From the NCBI GenBank assembly GCA_904502205.1, contig CAJGDR010000051.1, positions 1 through 6,978 of the forward strand: DNA of 6,978 bases, in the 5' to 3' direction. This stretch comes from an uncultured Bacilli bacterium. Its GTDB lineage: Bacteria; Bacillota_I; Bacilli_A; ML615J-28; CAG-313. Numbering within the stretch: position 1 is the first letter of the stretch; each line of letters starts with the position of its first letter. Shown piece after piece: positions 1 through 6,467 of the stretch. Under the pieces are notes generated by a model. The model saw nothing but the letters and a program-made list of their open reading frames with translations, was not told the DNA's origin and did no database searches. A program made the translations under genes and the position numbers.

Positions 1-182
1 AAGCTATTAAACATATTTTTGAAAGGTTTTATCGTGAAGATAAAGCAAGAAGTCGCGAGACTGGTGGTAATGGATTAGGGTTATCAATTGCCCAAAGTAT
101 TGTGAGAAAACACAAAGGAACAATAGAAGCTCTTCGTAATAGTCCAAAAGGGGCAATTTTTAAAATATATCTTCCAAAGTAA
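1..182 (+). CDS. Sensor histidine kinase, C-terminal fragment (5' end outside window)
   Basis: Only the last 59 codons are visible (frame starting at base 3, TAA at 180-182). They carry the end of a HATPase_c catalytic domain. HIFERFYR (residues 4-11 of the fragment) is the F-box, and GGNGLGLSIA (21-30) is the G2 box that closes the lid over ATP. The ending, AxxKIYLPK, is typical of the last beta strand of membrane sensor kinases of the PhoR/ResE/WalK type. Such proteins autophosphorylate a histidine and pass the phosphate to a response regulator, normally encoded next to them. Sensor domain, membrane segments and the phosphorylated histidine lie upstream of the window, so neither signal nor subfamily can be assigned. 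A strong terminator follows 8 bases after the stop, separating it from cysS. The kinase assignment is secure; anything more specific would be guesswork. Confidence 0.93.
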   Translation, partial: AIKHIFERFYREDKARSRETGGNGLGLSIAQSIVRKHKGTIEALRNSPKGAIFKIYLPK

Positions 183-189
183 AATAATA

Positions 190-225
190 GGTAAAAGATT
201 GAAAAGTAAATCTTTTACCTTTTTT
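190..225 (+). terminator. Intrinsic terminator of the histidine kinase transcript
   Basis: A perfect 11-bp inverted repeat (GGTAAAAGATT at 190-200, AATCTTTTACC at 209-219) encloses an 8-base loop and is followed directly by six T (220-225), with a further run of seven T at 231-237. It starts 8 bases after the kinase stop codon. The stem is AU-rich but long and perfect, a classical Rho-independent terminator. Confidence 0.88.
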
Positions 226-249
226 GTTTCTTTTTTTGGCATTTTAGTA

Positions 250-255
250 TATAAT
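250..255 (+). promoter_or_regulatory. Probable -10 element of the cysS promoter
   Basis: A perfect TATAAT lies 34 bases upstream of the cysS start and just downstream of the preceding terminator, so a new transcript is expected to begin here (around 262). The hexamer 17 bases upstream (227-232, TTTCTT) is a poor -35, and there is no TGn extended -10. The call therefore rests on position and the -10 alone. The leader of roughly 27 bases is too short for a T-box or other riboswitch. Confidence 0.45.
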
Positions 256-288
256 AATACTAGCGTGAAAATTAATATGGAGAAGATT

Positions 289-1632
289 ATGATTAGATTA
301 TATAACTCATTAACAAATAAAATTGAAGAATTTAAACCACTTATTGAAAACGAATTATCAATTTATGTATGTGGTCCAACAGTATATAATGATATTCATA
401 TTGGTAATGCAAGACCTGTAGTATTCTTTGATACATTATGTCGTTTCTTTAAAACAATCGGTTATAAAGTTAAATATGTAACTAACTTCACTGATATTGA
501 TGATAAAATCATTAAAAAAGCTAAAGAAGAAGGAATTACTGAAAAAGAACTTGCTGAAAAGTATATTGAAAGATATTTAAAAGTATGTCGTGACTTCAAT
601 TGCGAATCTGCGACTGTTTATCCTAAAGTAACAGAATGGATTGAAGAAATTACACATTTCATTGATGATTTAAAAGAAAAAGGCTTTGCTTATCAAGTTG
701 GTGATAATGTTTACTTCAGTGTTTCTAAAGCTAGTGAATATGGAATTTTGAGTAACCAAAGATTAAGTGAACTAGAAGTTGGTTCAAGAATTGAAGTTGA
801 AAATGATAAACATGATCCAAGAGACTTTGTTTTATGGAAACTAACAAGTGATGAAGGTATAAAATGGGATAGTCCATTTGGTGTTGGAAGACCTGGTTGG
901 CATACTGAATGTTGTGTTATGATCGATAAGATTTTTGGTGGTAAAATTGATATTCACGGTGGAGGAAATGATTTAAAATTCCCACATCATGAAAATGAAA
1001 TTGCTCAAACACATGCTTTACATGATCACTTTATTGCAAACTATTGGGTTCATAATGGAAGAGTAGATTTTAATAACCAAAAAATGAGTAAATCTTTAGG
1101 AAATACAGTTGGTGCTCAAGAATTACTTGATACTTATAATCCAAATGCTTGTAGATTAATGATGTTATCAAATAATTATCGTCAAAATATTAATTTTACA
1201 TACGATTTAATGAAACCAGCAGTTAGTGACTTTGAAAAGATAGAAAGAGCTTATATTAGTTTATATCGTTATTTAGAAATAAATAATAAACTAGATGAAT
1301 CTAGCTTATATAATAAAGAATATTATAATGAGTTTATTATGGAAATGGCTCATGACTTTAATACACCAAATGCCATTACAGTTCTTTATAAATTATTAAA
1401 AGAAATCAATGTAATGTTACGTCAAAAAGAAAAAAATGATGAACTACTTAATCAATACTTAAAAACTTTAGAAGTAATGTTTTATGTATTAGGATTTGTA
1501 GTAAATATTAAAAAATTAAATTCTTCCGAATTAACATTAGTTAATAGCTGGTATCAAGCAAGAAATGAAAAGAATTTTGCTTTAGCTGATGAACTTAGAA
1601 AAGAAATTACAGAAAAAGGGATTGTTCTTTAA
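289..1632 (+). CDS. cysS: Cysteinyl-tRNA synthetase
   Basis: This class I aminoacyl-tRNA synthetase charges tRNA-Cys with cysteine using ATP in the cytoplasm. At 447 aa it is close to the E. coli enzyme (461). The HIGH-type signature is HIGN (37-40) within CGPTVYNDIHIGNARP. KMSKS is at 265-269. The four zinc ligands that read cysteine are all present: Cys28, Cys208 (in WHTEC), His233 and Glu237 (in FPHHENE). The C-terminal helical anticodon region ends in the usual ALADELRKEI...GIVL. The reading frame is open back to a TTG at 199, inside the preceding terminator. ATG 289 is preferred because GGAGAAG (279-285) sits just ahead of it and the protein then begins MIRLYNSLTNK as in the family. ATG 277 has no ribosome binding site. 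It is the first gene of a unit with mrnC, rlmB and the sigma gene, and its stop overlaps the mrnC start by one base. Confidence 0.98.
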   Translation: MIRLYNSLTNKIEEFKPLIENELSIYVCGPTVYNDIHIGNARPVVFFDTLCRFFKTIGYKVKYVTNFTDIDDKIIKKAKEEGITEKELAEKYIERYLKVCRDFNCESATVYPKVTEWIEEITHFIDDLKEKGFAYQVGDNVYFSVSKASEYGILSNQRLSELEVGSRIEVENDKHDPRDFVLWKLTSDEGIKWDSPFGVGRPGWHTECCVMIDKIFGGKIDIHGGGNDLKFPHHENEIAQTHALHDHFIANYWVHNGRVDFNNQKMSKSLGNTVGAQELLDTYNPNACRLMMLSNNYRQNINFTYDLMKPAVSDFEKIERAYISLYRYLEINNKLDESSLYNKEYYNEFIMEMAHDFNTPNAITVLYKLLKEINVMLRQKEKNDELLNQYLKTLEVMFYVLGFVVNIKKLNSSELTLVNSWYQARNEKNFALADELRKEITEKGIVL

Positions 1633-2030
1633 TGAAAGTTGATTTAAATAAAAATTATCATTTATTGAATGGTGCCGATCTTGCTTATATTGGTGATGCA
1701 TATTATGAATTAGAAATTCGTAAGTACTTATTATCTTGTGGCATTACAAAAAATAAAGAATTAAAAGAAAAAAGTGTTACATTTGTAAGTGCTCATGCTC
1801 ATCAAGTTATTTGTAATAAATTAACAGATTTATTTACAGAAGAAGAACAAAGTATATTTAAAAGAGGTAGAAATGGTGCTCCTTTAAATCGTCGAAAAAA
1901 CTTAAATATGCAAGAATATTTAGTTTCAAGTGGATTTGAGGCAGTTATTGGATATTTATATTTAAAAGGTGACGTCTTAAGACTAAACTTTTTAATTAAT
2001 ACAGCAATTTCAATTATAGAAGGTGAATAG
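1632..2030 (+). CDS. mrnC: Mini-ribonuclease III (23S rRNA maturation)
   Basis: This 132-aa protein consists of an RNase III catalytic domain without the double-stranded-RNA-binding domain, the hallmark of Mini-III. In Bacillus, Mini-III trims both ends of 23S rRNA in the assembling 50S subunit. The first signature is LAYIGDAYYE (17-26) with metal-binding Asp22. The second acidic site is Glu103 in SGFEAVIGYLYL. The conserved basic stretch FKRGRNG (76-82) lies between them. The ATG shares its A with the cysS TAA stop, and AAAGGG (1615-1620) lies 11 bases ahead, so translation is probably coupled. The position between cysS and rlmB is the standard Bacillus arrangement and supports the name. Confidence 0.95.
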   Translation: MKVDLNKNYHLLNGADLAYIGDAYYELEIRKYLLSCGITKNKELKEKSVTFVSAHAHQVICNKLTDLFTEEEQSIFKRGRNGAPLNRRKNLNMQEYLVSSGFEAVIGYLYLKGDVLRLNFLINTAISIIEGE

Positions 2031-2032
2031 AA

Positions 2033-2752
2033 ATGCTTGTAATGGGAAAAAATGCCGTTAGGGAATTATTAAAAGGAACAAGAAAAATCTTTAGTGTTTA
2101 TGCAGTAGAGGGTTTCCAAGATAAAGATCTAATTAATGAATTACAAAGAAGAAGAGTTAAAGTTACTTTAATGAATAAAAAAAGTTTTTCAGCAAAATTT
2201 GGTGAAAAAAATGGTGGTATTGTTTGTGATTGTGAAGATTATCAATATTTAACAATTGAAGAATTAATCGACAAAACAAGCAATAAACAAGATTCAGTTG
2301 TTTTAATTTTAGATGGACTTGAAGATCCACATAACTTAGGTGCTATTTTAAGAAGTGCCGACGCAACTGGATGTGATGGTATTATTATTCCAAAAAACCG
2401 AAGTGTTGAAGTTAATGATACAGTTGTTAAAGTTTCAACAGGTGCTTATGAACATGTTGATGTAGTTAAAGTGACTAATTTAAATCAAACAATTGAAAAA
2501 TTAAAAGAAAATGGTTACTGGGTAATCGGACTTGAATTAACAGGTACAATGGATTATAAAGATGCAGACTATTCCGGCAAATGTTGTTTAGTTGTTGGAA
2601 GTGAAGGGAAAGGAATTTCTCCTTTAGTACAAAAGAATTGTGATCTTTTAGTAAAGATTCCAATGTTTGGTAAAGTTAATTCACTTAATGCATCGGTTAG
2701 TGCTGGATTAATTCTTTATGAAGCTATAAGAAAACGTGGTGTTAACAATTAA
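2033..2752 (+). CDS. rlmB: TrmH/SpoU-family rRNA 2'-O-methyltransferase (RlmB type)
   Basis: This 239-aa protein is predicted to transfer a methyl group from S-adenosylmethionine to a ribose 2'-OH; the RlmB target in E. coli is G2251 of 23S rRNA. The N-terminal part (about 1-75, beginning LVMGKNAVRELLKG) is the substrate-binding domain. The SPOUT knot domain follows with its three motifs: NLGAILRSADATG (101-113, Asn101 and Arg107), VVGSEGKGIS (187-196) and IPMFGKVNSLNASVSAG (209-225). The start at ATG 2033 has AGAAGGTGA (2018-2025) seven bases ahead; ATG 2042 is a less well placed alternative. It begins two bases after the mrnC stop, and its 3' end overlaps the presumed GTG start of the sigma gene. 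The exact modified nucleotide is inferred from the family and not from the sequence. Confidence 0.94.
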   Translation: MLVMGKNAVRELLKGTRKIFSVYAVEGFQDKDLINELQRRRVKVTLMNKKSFSAKFGEKNGGIVCDCEDYQYLTIEELIDKTSNKQDSVVLILDGLEDPHNLGAILRSADATGCDGIIIPKNRSVEVNDTVVKVSTGAYEHVDVVKVTNLNQTIEKLKENGYWVIGLELTGTMDYKDADYSGKCCLVVGSEGKGISPLVQKNCDLLVKIPMFGKVNSLNASVSAGLILYEAIRKRGVNN

Positions 2753-3269
2753 TTTTAATATTGAAAATGATTATGAATTACTTTATTTAATTGATAATTA
2801 TAGCGAAGAAGCATTAAATGTGATGTTTGATAAATATCATAATCTAATTATGAGTTTAATAAGAAAATATAAATTTAGTGATAGTACGATTGAAGATGTT
2901 TATCAAGAAGCAAGACTTGTATTATTTAAAGCCATTAAAACTTTTGATAGTACATATTCAAAAACATTTACGATGTATTTTAAGCTGTTGTTAGAAAATA
3001 AATTTAAAAGTTTAATTACTAAAGAAAATAGTAAAAGTTATTTTGAAGTAATTAAAGAAGATACTGATTTTATTATTAATGAAGAAAAATGTTTAGATTA
3101 TGTTGATTTAAAAAGACTCTCATTAATAGAAAAAGCTGTTTATTTTCAATATTTTTATTCGGGTAATTCGATTGATGAGGTCTCGAAAAGTTTAAATATG
3201 ACGAAAAAACAAGCTTATAATACGATTTATAGAATTAAAAAGAAACTCCAAAAACAAAAATATAAATAA
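2736..3269 (+). CDS. Sigma-70 family RNA polymerase sigma factor, SigH-like
   Basis: This 177-aa protein has the two-domain layout of small alternative sigma factors. Region 2 is at about 25-94, including ALNVMFDKYHNLI, the core-binding helix DVYQEARLVLFKAIKTFD (54-71) and the promoter-melting segment TFTMYFKLLLENKFKSLI (77-94). A spacer follows, then a region 4 helix-turn-helix (about 128-171: SLIEKAVYFQYFYSGNSIDEVSKSLNMTKKQAYNTIYRIKKKL). In Bacillus the gene between rlmB/yacP and rpmG is sigH, so this is probably the positional counterpart, shorter than the 218 aa of B. subtilis SigH and diverged. There is no well-placed ATG before Met30. The start is taken as GTG 2736 (GTG 2739 is equivalent), inside the end of rlmB by about 17 bases and with no clear ribosome binding site, suggesting coupled, low-level translation. 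Its regulon cannot be read from this window. Confidence 0.85.
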   Translation: MVLTINFNIENDYELLYLIDNYSEEALNVMFDKYHNLIMSLIRKYKFSDSTIEDVYQEARLVLFKAIKTFDSTYSKTFTMYFKLLLENKFKSLITKENSKSYFEVIKEDTDFIINEEKCLDYVDLKRLSLIEKAVYFQYFYSGNSIDEVSKSLNMTKKQAYNTIYRIKKKLQKQKYK

Positions 3270-3282
3270 ATAATAAGATTAT

Positions 3283-3311
3283 TTGACAAAATCACGAAAT
3301 TTTGATAAAAT
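3283..3311 (+). promoter_or_regulatory. Promoter of the rpmG-secE-nusG unit
   Basis: A perfect -35 TTGACA (3283-3288) and a -10 TAAAAT (3306-3311) are separated by exactly 17 bases, a strong housekeeping sigma-factor promoter. It lies in the short gap between the sigma-factor gene and rpmG. The predicted start near 3318 leaves only about a dozen leader bases, which contain the rpmG ribosome binding site AGGTGG (3321-3326). No terminator separates the sigma gene from it, so read-through from the cysS unit may add to expression. Confidence 0.85.
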
Positions 3312-3330
3312 ATGAAAAGCAGGTGGTATA

Positions 3331-3480
3331 ATGAGAGAAAAAGTTATCTTAGTTTGTGAAGAGTGTTTATCACGAAACTATACAACCGAGAAAAACAAAT
3401 TAAACACAGCTAAAAGGGTAGTTATTAAAAAATATTGTCCTAGATGTAATAAACATACTACTCATAAGGAAACAAAATAG
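3331..3480 (+). CDS. rpmG: 50S ribosomal protein L33, zinc-binding form
   Basis: The translation is 49 aa ([20 protein letters not shown]..., ending THKETK, TAG stop). It carries the two CxxC pairs of the zinc-ribbon (C+) form of L33: Cys9/Cys12 and Cys36/Cys39. The segment [33 protein letters not shown] matches the standard L33 body (family form xTxKNKxNxxxRLxLKKYCPxCxKHTxHKETK). AGGTGG four bases before the ATG is the ribosome binding site. L33 is a small protein of the large ribosomal subunit near the E site. Firmicutes often keep two or more copies, zinc-dependent and zinc-free, so another copy may exist elsewhere. The position ahead of secE-nusG is the conserved Firmicute arrangement, and its stop codon overlaps the secE ribosome binding site. 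Confidence 0.96.
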   Translation: MREKVILVCEECLSRNYTTEKNKLNTAKRVVIKKYCPRCNKHTTHKETK

Positions 3481-3490
3481 GAGGTTCACA

Positions 3491-3997
3491 ATGAGTGAAG
3501 AAGTAAAAGTTCAAGCAGCTGCAGAAAAAGAACTTGACAAAAAAGCTATGAAAGAAGCTCGTAAAGCAGCAAAACAAGCTGAAAGAGAAAGAATGTTAAA
3601 AGAAAGCGGTGAAAAACCACATCGTATTTTAAACTTCTTATCAAAAGAATATAAAGGTGAAAATATCATCATGTTAGTACTTGCTTTATTTGCAATTACA
3701 CTTGGTGTTTTAATCGTAACTGAAGTATTAACTATTCAAAATGTATTCTTATTAGACATTTTTAAAGGTAAATTATTTGCATGGATTTTAATTGGTCTTG
3801 CAACTATTTCATTAGTATTAGTATTTATCCCTTTCTATCGTCCATCAATTAGCGAAATTAAGAATTTATCTGGATTATCTAAATCACAATTTTTATTAAA
3901 TGTTGCTCGTACATTTATCTTTATTGTAGTTTTAATTGCATTTATGTTCTTATGTGACTTAGCTCTTGATCCATTAAAGGCTTGGCTAACTAAATAA
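3491..3997 (+). CDS. secE: Preprotein translocase subunit SecE, long form with three predicted membrane segments
   Basis: The identity rests on position (between rpmG and nusG) and on a C-terminal SecE-like block: an amphipathic stretch SISEIKNLSGLSKSQFLLNVARTF (119-142) followed by a hydrophobic segment (about 141-160). SecE clamps SecY in the Sec translocon. The protein is 168 aa, whereas typical Firmicute SecE is about 60 aa with one membrane span. Here an Ala/Lys/Glu-rich, probably coiled-coil N-terminus (1-45) precedes two extra hydrophobic segments (about 59-80 and 95-115), giving three in all, as in E. coli SecE. The usual V/T-W-P motif of the amphipathic helix is replaced by LSGLS (126-130). 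AGGAGG (3479-3484) lies six bases before the ATG, one of the strongest ribosome binding sites in the window. The nusG start follows two bases after the stop. Confidence 0.87.
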   Translation: MSEEVKVQAAAEKELDKKAMKEARKAAKQAERERMLKESGEKPHRILNFLSKEYKGENIIMLVLALFAITLGVLIVTEVLTIQNVFLLDIFKGKLFAWILIGLATISLVLVFIPFYRPSISEIKNLSGLSKSQFLLNVARTFIFIVVLIAFMFLCDLALDPLKAWLTK

Positions 3998-3999
3998 TT

Positions 4000-4557
4000 A
4001 TGGATTACGATTACGAAAATGAACGTGCTTGGTATGTAATTCAATCATATTCTGGTTGTGAAAATGCGGCTAAGGTAAACTTAGAAAGACGTATTAAATC
4101 AATGAATATGGAAAATTATATTTTCCAAGTATTAATTCCTGAAACTGTTCGTTATGAAAAAAAGAAAAATGGCGAAATGAAAGAGGTTGTAGAAAAACAA
4201 TTTCCAGGGTATATCTTTGTTGATATGATCGTAACTGATGAATCTTGGTTTATTGTTCGTAACACACCAATGGTTACAGGGTTCTTAGGATCAAGTGGTG
4301 GAGGTGCAAAACCCGTTCCACTTCAACCAGAAGAAATTATTCCTGTACTAAAAAGTTGCGGTATTACAATTGAAGCTAATGTTAAATTTAAAGTTGGCGA
4401 TGAAGTGCAAATTTTAAATGGTAACTTTACTGGTCAAGTTGGTACAGTAGAATCAATTGACGCAGAAACACAAATTGTTACTGTTCTTGTTGATTTCTTT
4501 GGAAGACAAACTCCAACAGAGCTTTCTTTTGAAGAAGTTAAACCTATCAATGAATAA
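4000..4557 (+). CDS. nusG: Transcription termination/antitermination protein NusG
   Basis: This 185-aa protein has both NusG domains. The NGN domain (about 10-120) opens with WYVIQSYSGCENAAKVNLERRI (11-32) and contains KQFPGYIFVDM (66-76) and the WFIVRNTPMVTGFLG block (83-97) that contacts the RNA polymerase clamp. The KOW domain (about 130-183) contains FKVGDEVQILNGNFTGQVGTVESID (130-154) and ends LSFEEVKPI. NusG travels with RNA polymerase, modulates pausing and can couple transcription to other factors. The ATG lies two bases after the secE stop and has no convincing ribosome binding site, so translation is probably coupled to secE. It is the last gene of the unit, closed by a palindromic terminator immediately after the stop. 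Confidence 0.98.
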   Translation: MDYDYENERAWYVIQSYSGCENAAKVNLERRIKSMNMENYIFQVLIPETVRYEKKKNGEMKEVVEKQFPGYIFVDMIVTDESWFIVRNTPMVTGFLGSSGGGAKPVPLQPEEIIPVLKSCGITIEANVKFKVGDEVQILNGNFTGQVGTVESIDAETQIVTVLVDFFGRQTPTELSFEEVKPINE

Positions 4558-4590
4558 AAAAAATCTAGAACTTACGTTCTAGATTTTTTA
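4558..4590. terminator. Bidirectional intrinsic terminator between nusG and the convergent lipoprotein gene
   Basis: TCTAGAAC (4564-4571), loop TTAC, GTTCTAGA (4576-4583) form a perfect 8-bp stem. It is flanked by six A (4558-4563) and six T (4584-4589), so each strand has a stem followed by a U run. On the + strand it starts directly after the nusG stop. On the - strand it lies about 40 bases beyond the lipoprotein stop at 4629. One element can therefore serve both converging transcripts. Confidence 0.9.
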
Positions 4591-4628
4591 TTTTATCATT
4601 TATTTTAGGAAAAATTCATTAAGCTAAA

Positions 4629-6371
4629 TTATTCATTTTTCACATAAATTGCATGAATTTCAGTGTTTCCTGTGATTGGAGTACTAGAATCAAATGGTGT
4701 TAAAACGCCATCTTTGTATGTATACCATCCGATAAATGAATCTATATTTTCTGGATGTATGAACTTCATTAGATGATTTAAGTCGACTGTTTCGCCTTTT
4801 TTGTAAGTAAGAAGTTCGGGTTGTCGACCATCGTTCCAATGAATTTTTACTAAGAATACAATGTTTTCTTCATTTACCCAAACGGCTTGAAGAGTAATTG
4901 AAGAAGTAATAGGAGTGTCGAATGAGAAGAACTCTAATCCGTCAGTGCCTTTAACAATCCAACCTAAGAATTTATAACCTGGACGAACAGGGTCTTCAAC
5001 TTTTGTTGCTGTTCCGTTATCTTCAACCAATTGAACATTAACTTTTGATCCACATTGTGAATCGAAACTTACAGTGTGTTTGTCTTTTGCGTTATACGCA
5101 ACAGGAGGAATGTTTTCGCCTGTAATGTATTCGCTAATTATACGAATTAACATTTTATTTAAATATTCTACAACAACATCATTTGGTGTCGCTTGATCAG
5201 TGTGTGTGCCACCAATTCCAGAGTGATCAGTAATGTAAGTGTATGTTCCGCCGGTATAAAGTGCCATTTGGCGGAAAATAAATTCAGTAAGATGGTCTGA
5301 ACCGCTGCAAATTACAGGAACAAATCTAATTCCTTTTTTTGCTAAATTTTTTGTTGATAATGCAATTTTTTGGAAAATGTTTGAATCTGAATGAGGTGGA
5401 GCATCACAGACATGAATAGCAATCTTTGTTGAATCCTCTGACCAAGATAGACTGTCTAATGCTGTCAATGCTGAGTGAACTGCTTCAGGATTGTCTCCTC
5501 CACCAATAGCTTCTTGTAATTGAAGATAATTATATTGTTTTGGTAAATTTGTTTCAAAATCGTAAACTCTTGTTACATATTCATCGCCTTGGTCACGGTA
5601 AAATATTAATGCAAGACGAATTTGAAGATTTGGGTTTTGTTTACTAATGTTTTCTAAAACACTTTGCAGTTCAACTTGTAGATATTTTAATTCATCTGCC
5701 ATTGAACCGGTAGTATCTACTACTAATGCTAAATCTAAAGAATTGATTTCAGTTAATGCTATATTATAATGATGGCCAAAGTCAAACCCATTTTCATTGG
5801 AAGTATCAGTCATACCGTAAATTAGTGTAGTGATTTTAGTATTTTTGTATATAACGTCAATTTCGACTTCATCATATAATTCTTTATCGAAGAAAGTATA
5901 TACAATACCAGCTGAATTAGTTACACCTTCAAATAATATTGTTTGGTTGAATCTTACTACTACATTAGCATTAGCTAATGGTTTTTGTTCCTTTGTTAAT
6001 TTCAATTTATACATATTTTTAACTTCTAATGCTGATGTCTTAGAATTAAAGACATCATAATATGATGCTAAATAATGTTTCTCTTTTTCAATATCATTTT
6101 GAGAATGGCTAATTAAATTTAACCAATATTCGAAATTTTCGTTATCGTTCCATTCTGATGCAGTAATTTGTCCTGCTTGTATGTCGCCTTTTGAAGCTTC
6201 ACCGTTAGGTGCAGAACTTGATGGACTATCAAAATCGTCATCTACTGAACCATAATCACCATCTGGTAGTAATGAAGGATCTGAATTAGAAGGGGAATCA
6301 TTACTAGATGCACAACTGACTAGTGTGAATGCACAAAATAGAATTCCTATAAATAATAAAATTTTTTTCAT
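4629..6371 (-). CDS. Surface lipoprotein with von Willebrand factor A domain and two InlB-type B-repeats
   Basis: This 580-aa exported protein starts at ATG 6371, chosen because AGAGGTG (6383-6377) lies five bases ahead; an upstream in-frame ATG (6386) has no such site. Residues 1-20 (MKKILLFIG...TLVSC) are a lipoprotein signal with lipobox LVSC and lipidated Cys20. Residues 21-65 are a Ser/Asp/Pro-rich linker. Residues 115-180 resemble a carboxypeptidase-regulatory/Ig-like fold (KPLANANVVVRF, then VTNSAGIVYTF). Residues 212-415 form a VWA domain of the hemicentin-like type: MIDAS DTTGS (219-223), YRDQGDEY (258-265), GGGDNPEAV (290-298) and Asp323 in CDAPPH. Two B-repeats (Flg_new/InlB family) follow at about 432-499 (RPGYKFLGW core) and 505-577 (IGWYTY core, more diverged). 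Metal-dependent adhesion or binding at the cell surface is the likely role, but the ligand is unknown. The gene lies opposite to its neighbours between nusG and rplK, which are usually adjacent. Confidence 0.92.
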   Translation of the reverse strand: MKKILLFIGILFCAFTLVSCASSNDSPSNSDPSLLPDGDYGSVDDDFDSPSSSAPNGEASKGDIQAGQITASEWNDNENFEYWLNLISHSQNDIEKEKHYLASYYDVFNSKTSALEVKNMYKLKLTKEQKPLANANVVVRFNQTILFEGVTNSAGIVYTFFDKELYDEVEIDVIYKNTKITTLIYGMTDTSNENGFDFGHHYNIALTEINSLDLALVVDTTGSMADELKYLQVELQSVLENISKQNPNLQIRLALIFYRDQGDEYVTRVYDFETNLPKQYNYLQLQEAIGGGDNPEAVHSALTALDSLSWSEDSTKIAIHVCDAPPHSDSNIFQKIALSTKNLAKKGIRFVPVICSGSDHLTEFIFRQMALYTGGTYTYITDHSGIGGTHTDQATPNDVVVEYLNKMLIRIISEYITGENIPPVAYNAKDKHTVSFDSQCGSKVNVQLVEDNGTATKVEDPVRPGYKFLGWIVKGTDGLEFFSFDTPITSSITLQAVWVNEENIVFLVKIHWNDGRQPELLTYKKGETVDLNHLMKFIHPENIDSFIGWYTYKDGVLTPFDSSTPITGNTEIHAIYVKNE

Positions 6372-6388
6372 ATTTTCACCTCTCATCT

Positions 6389-6394
6389 ATTATA
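6389..6394 (-). promoter_or_regulatory. Candidate -10 element for the VWA lipoprotein gene
   Basis: On the minus strand a perfect TATAAT (6394 to 6389) lies 17 bases before the start codon. The hexamers 16-18 bases further upstream (AACAAA and its neighbours) are poor -35 elements. The transcript would start close to 6383, at the ribosome binding site itself, giving an unusually short leader. Two other minus-strand TATAAT matches (6441-6436, 6458-6453) also lack a good -35. The promoter is therefore only tentatively placed. Confidence 0.3.
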
Positions 6395-6415
6395 ACGCAA
6401 AAAGACGTTTTTTTG

Positions 6416-6431
6416 TTGGAAAAAGTTCCAA
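6416..6431. repeat. Short perfect inverted repeat upstream of the lipoprotein gene
   Basis: TTGGAA (6416-6421), AAAG, TTCCAA (6426-6431) form a 6-bp perfect inverted repeat with a four-base spacer. It lies about 45-60 bases before the lipoprotein start, just upstream of its candidate -10. No T run follows on either strand, so it is not a terminator. A repressor or activator half-site pair is possible but unproven. Confidence 0.4.
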
Positions 6432-6467
6432 AATAATTATAAAAAAGTATTCATTATATAATATGGA

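Noticed and set aside
199..288. 30-residue N-terminal extension of CysS from a TTG codon at 199
   Set aside because: The TTG lies inside the preceding terminator hairpin and upstream of the likely promoter. The extension has no family counterpart, and ATG 289 has a good ribosome binding site.
226..288. Possible T-box or other riboswitch ahead of cysS
   Set aside because: Synthetase genes in Firmicutes often carry T-boxes, but only about 60 bases separate the kinase terminator from the start. There is no specifier stem, T-box sequence or antiterminator.
2475..2663. Minus-strand open frame within rlmB
   Set aside because: It is antisense to conserved SPOUT motifs, has no ribosome binding site evidence and no recognisable protein. 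It is a shadow of rlmB.
3835..4044. Minus-strand open frame across the secE-nusG junction
   Set aside because: It overlaps two well-supported genes in antisense, and its product shows no domain.
5830..6060. Plus-strand open frame inside the lipoprotein gene
   Set aside because: It is antisense to the Ig-like region of a protein with clear domains, with no supporting signals.
6391..6410. AACG...CGTT followed by a T run as a plus-strand terminator
   Set aside because: The stem is only four pairs with an eight-base loop, and no plus-strand gene lies upstream to be terminated.
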